Shown here in pieces: positions 19,305-28,197 of a stretch of 64,000 bases of DNA. Below the pieces are notes generated by a model that worked only from the letters and a program-made list of their open reading frames with translations, was not told the DNA's origin and did no database searches. The DNA is taken from the NCBI GenBank assembly GCA_018401275.1, contig JAGYKW010000002.1, positions 1 to 64,000 on the forward strand, written 5' to 3'. The translations under genes and the position numbers were made by a program. Numbering within the stretch: position 1 is the stretch's first letter; the number at the start of each line of letters is the position of its first letter. The stretch is from Nitriliruptoraceae bacterium (GTDB taxonomy: Bacteria > Actinomycetota > Nitriliruptoria > Nitriliruptorales > Nitriliruptoraceae).

Positions 19305-21941
19305 ATGGGGGTGAACGACGACGCGCCCGGCGCGACCCGACGGCTGCGAGCCAACGCCTCCCGGCTCGCACTCGAAGGGCCCCGTCCGGGCGCGTCGTGG
19401 TGCGAGGCGTGGACGGCGGAGGTCGACGCGACCCTGCAGGGACTGCACGCCTCGCTCGATGAGGTGACGCGGCGCGGGGTCGCGCTCGTCGCCGTCGGGG
19501 GCTACGGCCGCCGTGAGCTGTGTCCGTCGTCGGATGTCGACCTGCTCGTGCTGCACGCCGGGCTCGAGCGCGACGCGCTCGAGCAGCTCGTGCGGACCGT
19601 CATCTACCCGCTGTGGGACGTCGGGCTCACCGTCGGCTACGCGGTCCGCACCCGGCGCGAGGCGATCGCGGCGACCGACGAGCTCGACGCGGCGACCGCG
19701 CTGCTCGACGCTCGACTGCTCGCTGGCGACGCGGGTCTCGCGTCGCAGGTGCGCAGCGAGGTCCTGCGCCGCATCGTGCGGCGACCGCAGCGCCTCCTCG
19801 AGCAGTTGCTCCAGGCGGACGACGAGCGACACGCGCGGACCCGGACGCCCACGGAGACCCTCGAGCCGGACCTCAAGCTCGGCGCCGGCGGCCTGCGCGA
19901 CATCCAGTCGCTGCGCTGGGCCGCCGCCGCGCTCGTCGGGAGGCCGGGCCTCGAGCCGCTCGTGTCGGCCGGCTTCCTCGGCGCACCGGACCTCCCGCGG
20001 CTGCGACGTGCCGAGCAGGGGCTGCTCGCTGCTCGGGTCGCGCTGCACCTGGTGCGCGCCGAGCGTGACGGCAGAGCGGAGGCACCGGCCCGCCAGCCCA
20101 CCAAGGACGAGACCGTCCGCTTCGAGCTGCACGAGGATGTCGCGCGGCGACTGGGCCATGTCGATGCTGGAGAGAACGACCTGGCGCCGCACCAGCTCCT
20201 GCGAGGCTTGGCCCTGGATGCGCGCACGATCGATCATGCGCACCGTCGGGCCTGGGCGCTGATCCGTGCCGACCTGACGCGTGGCCGGCGTCGCCGTGCA
20301 CGGCCGTCGGAGCAGCAGGTGGGCGCGTTCGAGCTCGTCGACGGGGTGCTGCGGGTGCCTGACGGCCACGACCTCTCGGCGCCCGATCTCCCCGTCCGGC
20401 TGCTCGAGGCGCTCGCGGACACCGGTGCGATCCTCGAGCGCCGCAGTGCCGGACGGGTGCGGGCAGCGGCGGCCACCGCCGTCGAGGACGACGCCTGGCG
20501 GTTCGGTCCGGCCGAGGGTCGCGCACTGCTGCGGGTCCTGTGGACAGGTCCGCTGGCGCTCCCCGCCATCGCCGAGCTCGACGACACGGGTGTGCTGACG
20601 GCCCTGATGCCCGAGTGGGAGCCGACGCGAGGCCGCACGCAGCGCAACCCGTACCACCGCTTCACGCTGGACCGCCACGGCTGGAACGCCGCGGCGGAGC
20701 TGGCGGAGCTCGTGCGTCGTGAGGCGTGGGCGGCCGAGACGCTCGAGCGCGTCACCGATCGGGCTGCCCTGATGCTCGCTGCGGTCCTGCACGACGTCGG
20801 GAAGGCGAGCGGGGAACCTCACGCGGAGACCGGGATCGTGCCCGCACGGCGCCTCGCAGCGCGCCTCGGAGCCTCCGAGGAGACCGTCGAGGAGGTCGGC
20901 CGGCTCGTGCGGCTGCACCTGCTGCTCCCCGACACGGCGCGACGCCGTGACCTGGCGGATGCGGCCCTGGCCGTCGAGGTCGCCGAGCAGGTCGGTGGCC
21001 CCTCTACGCTGGCGTCGCTCCACCTGCTCGCGGCCGCTGATGGCCGTGCCACCGGTCCGACGGCCTGGAACGACTGGGTCGCCTCGCTCGTCTCCACCCT
21101 GGTCCGGAAGGTCGCCACCGTGCTCGACGAACGCTCGCCCGACAGCCTGGCCGATGGTGCGGCAGCGACCGCGCGTGCTGCGCAGGAGCTCGCGGAGGAG
21201 CTCGGTGCGACCGGCGACGCCGTTCGTGAGCATCTCGCCCGGATGAGCTCTCGCTATGCGGCCGCCGTCACGCCGCGCGCCGTCGTGCGGCACACGCTGA
21301 TGGCGGCGACGCTGCCCGAGGTCGGTGAGCTGCGGACCCGTGTCACTCCTGGCGAGCAGGAGCCGGACGGCGTCGACGGCGTGGACGAGCTCGACGTGGT
21401 CGCGCTCGACGCACCGGGCTGGTTCGCGAAGGTCGCCGGCGTCCTCGCGCTGCACGGCGGTTCGATCCTCGCCGCCGACGCGTTCGCACGCACCGACGGC
21501 ATCGCCGTCGACACGTTCCGCGTGCAGCGACCGGCCGGCGTGACGGGCTCGTGGTGGGCGCGCGTCGAGGGCGACCTCGTCGACGCCGCGGTCGGACGGC
21601 TCGCTGTCCGAGCCCGTGTGGCGCGCAAGTCCCGCGACGAGGCGCCGCGGCCGGGTCGGGTACCCGACGTCCCGACGGCCGTCACCTACTCCGAGGACCC
21701 CTCGGGCCGCTCGACCGTCGTCGAGGTCCGCACCGGCGACCGGCTGGGTGTGCTCTACGCCATCACGAGCGCCATCGCCGAGCTCGAGCTCGACATCGTC
21801 GTCGCACGCGTGCAGACGATCGGGCATGAGGTGACCGACGTCTTCTACCTCAGGGACCGACGCGATGGACCGCTCGACGGCGACCAGCGCAGCGAGCTCG
21901 AGCTGGCAGTCGTCACGGCGCTGTCGGACCTGACGCGCTGA
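19305..21941 (+). CDS. glnD: PII nucleotidyltransferase / PII-removing enzyme GlnD
   Basis: An 878-residue protein with the GlnD domain order. The nucleotidyltransferase domain has GGYGRRELCPSSDVD (about residues 65-80). A helical middle region with ETLEPDLKLGAGGLRD follows. The HD phosphohydrolase domain has LHDVGK near 495. Two C-terminal ACT domains lie at about 700-760 and 800-870 and include HGGSILAADAFARTDG. It modifies and demodifies the PII protein encoded 58 bases upstream. The ATG at 19305 has GGGAGGACGGGAC in front. The stop lies inside a 12-base tandem repeat. Confidence 0.93.
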   Translation: MGVNDDAPGATRRLRANASRLALEGPRPGASWCEAWTAEVDATLQGLHASLDEVTRRGVALVAVGGYGRRELCPSSDVDLLVLHAGLERDALEQLVRTVIYPLWDVGLTVGYAVRTRREAIAATDELDAATALLDARLLAGDAGLASQVRSEVLRRIVRRPQRLLEQLLQADDERHARTRTPTETLEPDLKLGAGGLRDIQSLRWAAAALVGRPGLEPLVSAGFLGAPDLPRLRRAEQGLLAARVALHLVRAERDGRAEAPARQPTKDETVRFELHEDVARRLGHVDAGENDLAPHQLLRGLALDARTIDHAHRRAWALIRADLTRGRRRRARPSEQQVGAFELVDGVLRVPDGHDLSAPDLPVRLLEALADTGAILERRSAGRVRAAAATAVEDDAWRFGPAEGRALLRVLWTGPLALPAIAELDDTGVLTALMPEWEPTRGRTQRNPYHRFTLDRHGWNAAAELAELVRREAWAAETLERVTDRAALMLAAVLHDVGKASGEPHAETGIVPARRLAARLGASEETVEEVGRLVRLHLLLPDTARRRDLADAALAVEVAEQVGGPSTLASLHLLAAADGRATGPTAWNDWVASLVSTLVRKVATVLDERSPDSLADGAAATARAAQELAEELGATGDAVREHLARMSSRYAAAVTPRAVVRHTLMAATLPEVGELRTRVTPGEQEPDGVDGVDELDVVALDAPGWFAKVAGVLALHGGSILAADAFARTDGIAVDTFRVQRPAGVTGSWWARVEGDLVDAAVGRLAVRARVARKSRDEAPRPGRVPDVPTAVTYSEDPSGRSTVVEVRTGDRLGVLYAITSAIAELELDIVVARVQTIGHEVTDVFYLRDRRDGPLDGDQRSELELAVVTALSDLTR

Positions 21942-21970
21942 CCTCTGCGCTGACCTCTGCGCTGACTTCC
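21935..21970 (+). repeat. Three-copy 12-base tandem repeat over the glnD stop codon
   Basis: Units GCGCTGACCTCT at 21935 and 21947, and a diverged copy at 21959. The unit contains TGA, and 12 is a multiple of three, so the glnD stop codon is repeated in frame three times. Confidence 0.85.
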
Positions 21971-21991
21971 GGCGCGGCCACGGACCGGGCC

Positions 21992-21997
21992 TAGACT
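21992..21997 (+). promoter_or_regulatory. -10 element TAGACT ahead of inositol-phosphate synthase
   Basis: The hexamer lies 44 bases upstream of the ATG, after the 12-base repeat. A CTGACT lies upstream but at too long a spacing for a normal -35. Confidence 0.35.
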
Positions 21998-22041
21998 CGC
22001 GCCGAACGCCGTTCCTGGCGGACCCGCTCCCCGGAGGCCTC

Positions 22042-23400
22042 ATGCCGTCGCAATCGTCCTCGTTCCCCACGCCACCGTCCGTCCGGCCTGCTGATGGGCG
22101 CCTCGGCGTCCTGTGCGTCGGTCTCGGCGCGGTCTCGACGACGCTGATCGCCGGCGTCGAGCTGATCCGCCGGGGGATGGCCGAGCCGGTGGGGTCGCTC
22201 ACCCAGCTCGGGACGGTGCGGCTGGGGCGTCGCGACGAGGGCCGCACGCCGCTCATCAAGGACCTCGTCCCGCTCGCGGACCTCGACGACGTCGTCTTCG
22301 GTGCCTGGGACGTCTACCCCGACGACGCGTACGTCTCGGCGGTCAACGCCGGCGTGCTCGACGTGCAGCGCCACCTCGAGCCGATCGCCGACGCGCTGCG
22401 CGCGATCCGGCCGATGCGCGCGGCGTTCGATCCGACGTACGTGACACGGCTCGAGGGCACCCACACGAAGGGGCCGATCGGGCGGCGCGCGATGCTCGAC
22501 GCGCTGCGTGACGACATCCGAGCGTTCCGTGAGGAGCACGGCTGCGACCGGCTCGTGATGATCTGGTGCGGATCGACCGAGATCTTCATCGACCTCGGAC
22601 CGGCGCACTCGGACCTCGACGCCTTCGAGGCGGCGATCGACGCCGATGATGCGGCCATCTCGCCGTCGATGCTGTACGCGTACGCCGCACTGCTCGAGGG
22701 CGTGCCGTTCGCGAACGGCGCACCGAACCTGACCGTCGATGCGCCGGCGCTGCGCGAGCTCGCGAGCCGGACCGGTGTGCCCATCTGCGGCAAGGACTTC
22801 AAGACCGGACAGACGATGGTCAAGACCGTCCTCGCGCCGATGTTCAAGACCCGCATGCTCGGTATGGAGGGCTGGTACTCGACGAACATCCTCGGCAACC
22901 GCGACGGTGAGGTCCTCGACGACCCGGACAGCTTCAAGTCGAAGGAGCACTCGAAGCTCGGCGTGCTCGACACCATCCTCCAGCCCGACCTGTATCCGAG
23001 CCTGTACGGGGACCTCCATCACGTCGTGCGCATCAACTACTACCCGCCGCGCGGCGACAACAAGGAGGGCTGGGACAACATCGACTTCTTCGGGTGGCTC
23101 GGCTACCCGATGCAGCTCAAGGTCAACTTCCTGTGCCGCGACTCGATCCTCGCCGCACCGCTCGCGCTCGACCTCGTGCTGCTGCTCGACCTCGCGCAGC
23201 GCGCCGGCATGGGCGGCATCCAGGAGTGGCTGAGCTTCTACTTCAAGTCACCGCAGGCAGCGCCGGGCCTGTACCCGGAGCATGACCTCTTCATCCAGCA
23301 CACGAAGCTGAAGAACACGCTGCGCTGGCTGGCCGGCGAGGACCAGATCACCCACCTCGGCGTCGAGTACTACGCGGACGACTACCTGCCGGAGGGTTGA
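22042..23400 (+). CDS. ino1: Inositol-3-phosphate synthase
   Basis: A 452-residue enzyme that cyclises glucose 6-phosphate to inositol 3-phosphate with NAD. This is the source of inositol for phosphatidylinositol and mycothiol. The Rossmann motif is VGLGAVSTTLIAG. The catalytic-site segments are CGKDFKTGQTMVKTVLAP and MEGWYSTNILGNRDG (near residue 277). Conserved INYYPPRGDNKEGWDNIDF follows. It is about 90 residues longer than the compact mycobacterial-type Ino1 and closer in size and motif spacing to the longer class found in eukaryotes and some bacteria. The ATG has CCGGAGGCCTC before it. It converges with the next gene, overlapping it by 19 bases. Confidence 0.92.
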   Translation: MPSQSSSFPTPPSVRPADGRLGVLCVGLGAVSTTLIAGVELIRRGMAEPVGSLTQLGTVRLGRRDEGRTPLIKDLVPLADLDDVVFGAWDVYPDDAYVSAVNAGVLDVQRHLEPIADALRAIRPMRAAFDPTYVTRLEGTHTKGPIGRRAMLDALRDDIRAFREEHGCDRLVMIWCGSTEIFIDLGPAHSDLDAFEAAIDADDAAISPSMLYAYAALLEGVPFANGAPNLTVDAPALRELASRTGVPICGKDFKTGQTMVKTVLAPMFKTRMLGMEGWYSTNILGNRDGEVLDDPDSFKSKEHSKLGVLDTILQPDLYPSLYGDLHHVVRINYYPPRGDNKEGWDNIDFFGWLGYPMQLKVNFLCRDSILAAPLALDLVLLLDLAQRAGMGGIQEWLSFYFKSPQAAPGLYPEHDLFIQHTKLKNTLRWLAGEDQITHLGVEYYADDYLPEG

Positions 23401-23657
23401 CCGGCGGGCTGCGCGCGCTCCTGCGCGCGCGGCTGACGCTCCTCGATGCGCAGCCAGAGCCGCACGAGGCTCCAGGCCGTGCGTTGCGTCGCGACGGTGA
23501 GTCCTACCGCCACCAGGCCCGCGGCCGGGATGACGAGTGCGCGTCGCCGGACGATGCGACGGGCGACCAGCACGGGCACGCCGACGATCATGCCCACGGT
23601 CGTGAGGGCATGGACCGTCGCGAGCGCGACGCCGCGCGCGTCATCGAGATCAGGCAT
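23382..23657 (-). CDS. Small two-helix membrane protein (unknown)
   Basis: A 91-residue protein with two hydrophobic segments (about residues 12-32 and 38-58) separated by the basic ARRIVRRR, then a polar Arg/Gln-rich tail. The ATG at 23657 overlaps the stop of the upstream wecA-type gene by eight bases, so it is the last gene of that transcript. No family recognised. Confidence 0.65.
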   Translation of the reverse strand: MPDLDDARGVALATVHALTTVGMIVGVPVLVARRIVRRRALVIPAAGLVAVGLTVATQRTAWSLVRLWLRIEERQPRAQERAQPAGQPSGR

Positions 23658-24741
23658 CCGGGCTGCGTCCGCGTTCTCGTCCGCGCTCCCCGATGAACAG
23701 GTCCCGGCCGCGGCTGTTGTCATAGACCGGCACCTTCGCGAGCAGGGCGAAGAAGAACAGGTCGAACAGTGCGGTCAGTCCGAGCAGCAGCAGCGCGCTC
23801 AAGCGGTCGATGCGGAACACGAGCAGAGCGACCCAGCCGTGGGCGAGGCTCGCGAGCGCGATGATGCCGACCGCGACGGGGACGGGCAGTCCGATCCGGA
23901 CGAGCCGATGGCTCGTGTGGTCGCGTCCGCCCTGGAACGGGCTGATGCCGTGGCGGATCCGCGCGACGCTGACCAGCGCCGTGTCCAGCACCGGCACGGT
24001 CAGGATCAGCACGGGGACCGCGGCCGTGACCAGCATCCCGCGGTCGAGGGACAGGAGCATGCCGAGCGCGGCGAGCATCACGCCGAGGAACAGTGAGCCG
24101 GCGTCGCCCATGTAGATGCGGGCCGGTGGGCGGTTGTCGCGCAGGAAGCCGGCTGCCGCACCCGCGACGGCGAACGCCAGGGCCGCGACGAGGAACTGGC
24201 CGTTGATGAGCGCGATCGCACCGAACCACAGGCTCGCGATGGTCGCGGTCGACGCGGACAGCCCGTCCATGTTGTCGAGCAGGTTCATCGCGTTCGTGAT
24301 GCCCACGGTCCACACGACCGTGAGTGGGAGGTCGATGAGCGGCTCGCCGGTGAGGTCGACACGGACGTCGAGCCCCCACAGTCCGATCCCGGCGAGGAGC
24401 TGGACCCCGAAGCGCAGAACAACCGGGAGCCCTCGCAGGTCGTCGAGCAGGCCCATCGCCGCCATGCCCAGCGCGATGGCCAGGATCCCGAGCAGCTGGC
24501 TGAGCGTCGCCGACGCCTCGCCACGGACGACTGCTGCGAGCGCGATCGACAGGGTGACCGCGAGCACGATCGCGACGCCACCGAGGTACGGCGTCGGCGT
24601 CACATGGGACTTGTGTTCACCAGGACGGTCGAGCACCCCGAGCCGTAGGGCCGAGCGGATGGCGAGTGGGGTGAGGACGAGCGACACGAGTCCCGCGACG
24701 ACGAAGGCCGCGCCGGACTGGAGAAGGATCGTGCTCGTCAC
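23650..24741 (-). CDS. Undecaprenyl-phosphate GlcNAc-1-phosphate transferase-type enzyme (WecA/MraY family)
   Basis: A 363-residue integral membrane enzyme with about ten helices. It carries the family motifs LGGVAIVL, LLDDLRG, NAMNLLDNMDGLSA, IYMGDAGSLFLG and HTSHRL. It attaches a sugar-1-phosphate to undecaprenyl phosphate and so starts a lipid-linked glycan. The HTSHRLVR motif and the absence of murein neighbours favour the WecA/TagO group over MraY. It lies downstream of two glycosyltransferases, an epimerase and a flippase on the same strand, so a surface polysaccharide role is likely. The GTG at 24741 follows AAGGCGAGAAG. Confidence 0.88.
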   Translation of the reverse strand: MTSTILLQSGAAFVVAGLVSLVLTPLAIRSALRLGVLDRPGEHKSHVTPTPYLGGVAIVLAVTLSIALAAVVRGEASATLSQLLGILAIALGMAAMGLLDDLRGLPVVLRFGVQLLAGIGLWGLDVRVDLTGEPLIDLPLTVVWTVGITNAMNLLDNMDGLSASTATIASLWFGAIALINGQFLVAALAFAVAGAAAGFLRDNRPPARIYMGDAGSLFLGVMLAALGMLLSLDRGMLVTAAVPVLILTVPVLDTALVSVARIRHGISPFQGGRDHTSHRLVRIGLPVPVAVGIIALASLAHGWVALLVFRIDRLSALLLLGLTALFDLFFFALLAKVPVYDNSRGRDLFIGERGRERGRSPDA

Positions 24742-24822
24742 CTTCTCGCCTTCTGCTGGAGGCCTGACTGCGGGGGGCCTGCCTGCGGGATGTCAGGGCG
24801 CAGGCTCTCGATGCCGGCCAAC

Positions 24823-24828
24823 ATTATC
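24823..24828 (-). promoter_or_regulatory. -10 element GATAAT ahead of the wecA-type gene
   Basis: This is one of the most AT-rich hexamers in the window, on the minus strand. It lies 81 bases upstream of the GTG at 24741 and overlaps the TAA stop of the broken glycosyltransferase. Confidence 0.35.
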
Positions 24829-26032
24829 GTGACCGCCGCGCGTGCCGCGGGTGCCGCGGGCGCTGCGGTCCGCGGCGGTAGACGGCGCTCAGGCGTTCAT
24901 CGACCGCCGCGGTGCTGAAGGACTCGAGCGCACGGGTGCGTGCGGCGACGCCGAAGGCTTCTCTGCGCGCCGGGTCATCGAGGAGTGCGAGGATGGCGTC
25001 AGCGACGGCTGTCGCGTCGCACGGGACCACGAGACCGGTGGTGCCGTCGATCACGACCTCGCCAGCGCTCCCCACATCGGTCGTGATGCAGGCGCGTCCG
25101 GCCATGGCCGCCTCGATGAGGGTCACGGGCATGCCCTCGTTGTCGGAGGTGACGACGACGAGATCGGCTGCCGCATGGATGAGGTCGACGTCGCCGCGCC
25201 ACCCGAGGAACCGCACGTCGGCCCGACGAGGTCTCGACTCGAGTTCGCTGCGTTCCTCCCGTCGCCGACGACGAGGAAGATGGTGTCCGTCCTGCGACCC
25301 GCGACCGCCTCCGCGGCTGCGAGGAACCGGTCCGGACGCTTCACGCCGCTCAGTCGCCCGACGAAGGCCACGACGGCGGACTCGTCGCCGGGAGGTCGAG
25401 CTCGCCCCGTGCGTGCGCCCGATCTCCGATGCCATCGTCGGGGACCCCGGGAGGGATCACGGTGTACCGCTCGGGGCGACCGATGCCGGCCTCCCAGGAG
25501 CTCGTCGCGGACACGTTCACCGATCGCGATGAGGTCGTCGCTCCGGCGCGCGAGGTGCCGTTCGAGCGCGGTGAAGACGGCAGTCACCGGAGCCGGGAAG
25601 TAGCCGTGGAGCGTGTGCCCATGGAACGTGTGGATGATGGGGACCCCGGAGCGCAGCGCCGCGCGCCGGCAGCAGCCCGGCCTTCGCGGTGTGCGTCTGG
25701 ACGATGTCGGGCTCCAACGCGGCGATCGTGCGTCTCAGGTGTCGCAGGGTCCTCAGGTCGCGGAGCGGTGAGATGGAGCGCCCGAGGCCCTCGATGTGGA
25801 CGATCCGGGGATCGGCCGGGGACGCGGTGTCGCGCACGAGGAACCAGTCCTGCTCGCCCGGCCCGACGGCACCGGTGAGCAGCGTCTGTGAGAACCGCGC
25901 CGGGTCGAGGCTGGAGAGCAGGCCCGCGAGGATCCGCGCCGGTCCACCGACGTTCATCCGCGCGATGACATGGACGATGCGCAGGGTCCGGGTCGCGCGG
26001 TCGCTCGTGGAGCCTCGCAGCAGTCCCTGCAT
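24824..26032 (-). pseudogene. Glycosyltransferase family 4 (GT-B), broken by at least four frameshifts
   Basis: Read in pieces, this is a normal GT4 protein. It starts near MQGLLRG at 26032 with LRIVHVIARMNVGGPARI and continues to DIVQTHTAKAGLL. It then needs frame changes near 25668 (to HTFHGHTLHGYF), near 25494 (to EAGIGRPERYTVIPPG), near 25386 (to ESAVVAFVGRLSGVKRPDRF) and near 25260 (to RADVRFLGW). The end has the nucleotide-sugar site SDNEGMPVTLIEAAMAG and a TAA stop. All four changes can be undone by one base, three of them in C or G runs. Either the sequence has errors here or the gene is recently dead. Its upstream neighbour runs into it in one open frame. Confidence 0.8.
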
Positions 26033-27130
26033 CCCAGAGTGCGCGGTACTCGTCCCGGGCGACCTCATCACGAGTGCTCGCGCTCGCGCTCCGATGGAGC
26101 GTCGCTCGGCAGGGTTGTTCGCAAGGATCTTCACGAGTCCATCACGGAGCGCCACAGCGTCTTGAGGCGGGATGACGACTCCGGTGTCTCCGACGATCCG
26201 GGCGCTGTCGCCGACATCCGTCACGAGGCAGAGGACCTCCGAAGCCATCGCTTCGATCACGACGTTCGGTGTGCCCTCAGTGCGTGAGGGGAGGACGAGG
26301 ACGTCTGCTCCGCGCAGGAGCCGCGAGACATCTCGACGCTCGCCCAGGGCCAGGACACGAGTGACGCTTCCGTCAGCGACCCGGAGGTCCTGTGTTCCTG
26401 CGCCGACGAGGACGAGCGCGACGCGAGTCGTGCCGATGTCGTCGAACTGTCGCAGTCCATCGAGCAGGACGTCGAGGCCCTTCTCTGGATGGTTCCGTCC
26501 GACGAAGAGCACGAGGTCCTCGTCATCGCGGATCCCGAGCTCGGCCCTTACGGAGGATCGCATCAGCGGGTCGGGTGCGAAGACTCGGAAGTCGCAGCCG
26601 TTCGGAAGGTGGATCCATGCCTTCGGCCGATAGCCGGACTGCTCATGCTGCTGCTTCCCGGCGTGGCTGTTGATCGCGATCGCGTCCGGGCGACCGGAGA
26701 ACGCTGCGAGCACTCGGATCGCCATGCGGGTGTGCAATGGCAGGCCGGTCGTCGAGTTCAACGACCCTCGGAGGAACCACACCATCCGTGCTCGCCCTGC
26801 GCCAGCAGCGAACGGGCGGGCCAGCATGTCCAGCAACGACGCGTGATACATCCAGCTGATGACGAGGTCGGGTCGCAGCTCGCGGAGCATGCGCGCGAGG
26901 CGGAGTGTCCCACGGACGACATCGCGGCCCGGTCGCATCCCGAGGTCGCGGACCTCGACGCCAGCAGCGACCAGCTCGTCGCAGAACATCCCGCCGGCGA
27001 CCAGGGAGACGACGACATGCCGCTCACCTGGATGTTCGGCCGGTCGAGGGACGACCTGCGAGAGGACGCGTTCCGCGCCGCCCTGGCTGAGCGTCGTGAT
27101 GAGATGGACGACCGTGGTCGGACGGCTCAT
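26033..27130 (-). CDS. Glycosyltransferase family 4 (GT-B), first of two
   Basis: About 360 residues. The acceptor-side half starts VVHLITTLSQGGAERVL. FVGRNHPEKGLDVLLDGL marks the start of the donor domain. LPSRTEGTPNVVIEAMAS is the conserved EX7E-type donor site. It transfers a sugar in glycan assembly. No stop codon ends the gene: the same frame continues into the next glycosyltransferase and stops only at 25517. A one-base change near 26058 would instead give RDEYRALW, a credible C-terminus, so the end is uncertain. The ATG at 27130 was chosen. In-frame GTG codons upstream lie in a 15-base repeat. Confidence 0.8.
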
Positions 27131-27170
27131 GGCCTCGTGCTCGGCGCCGGGCACGTCAGCTCCGGCCACG

Positions 27171-28130
27171 TCAGCTCCGCTGGTCCTCGACCACCGAGTC
27201 GATGATGCCGTCGAGGTCGAGCGTCTGCTTGAAGCTGACCATCGCGGCCGCCCGGTCAGTGTTCGGGACCCGGCGCTCCATGTCCTCGAAGCCGGCCTCG
27301 TAGGCGTCGTCGTAGGAGATCGTCCGGATGGTGCTCTGCGATCCGGAGCGCGCGATGACCCGCTCGGCCAGCGCACGGATGCTGATCTCCTCGCTGCCAC
27401 CGAGGTTGAAGACCTGCCCGTAGGCGTCCTCCGTCTCGATCAGCCGCACGAGCGCCTCGACGATGTCCCCGACGTAGCAGAAGCAGCGCTGCTGGGTCCC
27501 GTCGCCGTAGACGGTCAGCGGCTCGTCGCGCAGCGCCTGGTTGACGAAGCGCGGGATGACCATGCCGTAGTGGCCGGTCTGCCGCGGACCGACCGTGTTG
27601 AACAGCCGCACGATGACGCTGCGCAGCCCCTTCTGACGCCAGTAGGTGTAGGCGAGGATCTCATCGATCGCCTTCGCCTCCGAGTACGACCAGCGGCTCT
27701 TCAGCGGCGAACCGAGGATCCGGTCATCGTCCTCACCGAGCCGGTCCGAGGTGTTCTTGCCGTAGATCTCGCTCGTCGAGGTCACGAGGATGCGCGTGTT
27801 GTACTTGTGCGCCTTCTCGAACACGACCTCCGAGCCGCGGATGTTCGTCGCCAGGCTCTCGAGCGGCTTCTCGACGATGAGCTGCACGCCGACGGCCGCT
27901 GCGAGGTGGAAGATCGTGTCGCAGCGCGCCGCGCAGTCGTCGACGAGGTCGGCGTTGAGGATCGAGCCGAGCACGAACTCGAAGTCGGGGCGCCCGAGCA
28001 GGTGCTGGATGTTCTCGTAGCGGCCCGTCGAGAGGTCGTCGAGGACGACGACCTGGTGACCTTCGGCCAGGAGACGGTCCGCGAGGTGCGAGCCGATGAA
28101 CCCGGCCCCGCCGGTGATGAGCGCCTTCAT
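27171..28130 (-). CDS. NAD-dependent nucleotide-sugar epimerase/dehydratase
   Basis: A 319-residue extended SDR protein. The Rossmann motif ITGGAGFIGSHL is at residues 4-15. The catalytic Ser region is TSTSEIYG, and SYSEAKAIDE carries the Tyr-x3-Lys pair. TVYGDGTQQRCFCYVGDIVEAL and VFNLGGSEEISI are typical of UDP-glucose 4-epimerase and UDP-glucuronate decarboxylase relatives. It supplies an activated sugar for the adjacent glycosyltransferases; the exact reaction is not clear. I chose the ATG at 28130, directly before the Rossmann fold. An ATG at 28163 is possible. Confidence 0.88.
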   Translation of the reverse strand: MKALITGGAGFIGSHLADRLLAEGHQVVVLDDLSTGRYENIQHLLGRPDFEFVLGSILNADLVDDCAARCDTIFHLAAAVGVQLIVEKPLESLATNIRGSEVVFEKAHKYNTRILVTSTSEIYGKNTSDRLGEDDDRILGSPLKSRWSYSEAKAIDEILAYTYWRQKGLRSVIVRLFNTVGPRQTGHYGMVIPRFVNQALRDEPLTVYGDGTQQRCFCYVGDIVEALVRLIETEDAYGQVFNLGGSEEISIRALAERVIARSGSQSTIRTISYDDAYEAGFEDMERRVPNTDRAAAMVSFKQTLDLDGIIDSVVEDQRS

Positions 28131-28191
28131 GTCGTGGACCCTCTGCTCGTCATGCTCCGTCACGCTGGGACGTGTGCACGGATGATGGATG

Positions 28192-28197
28192 AGCCTA
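28192..28197 (-). promoter_or_regulatory. -10 element TAGGCT ahead of the epimerase
   Basis: The minus-strand hexamer lies 61 bases upstream of the epimerase ATG, at the very end of the flippase gene. It may give the epimerase and glycosyltransferases their own promoter. Confidence 0.35.
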
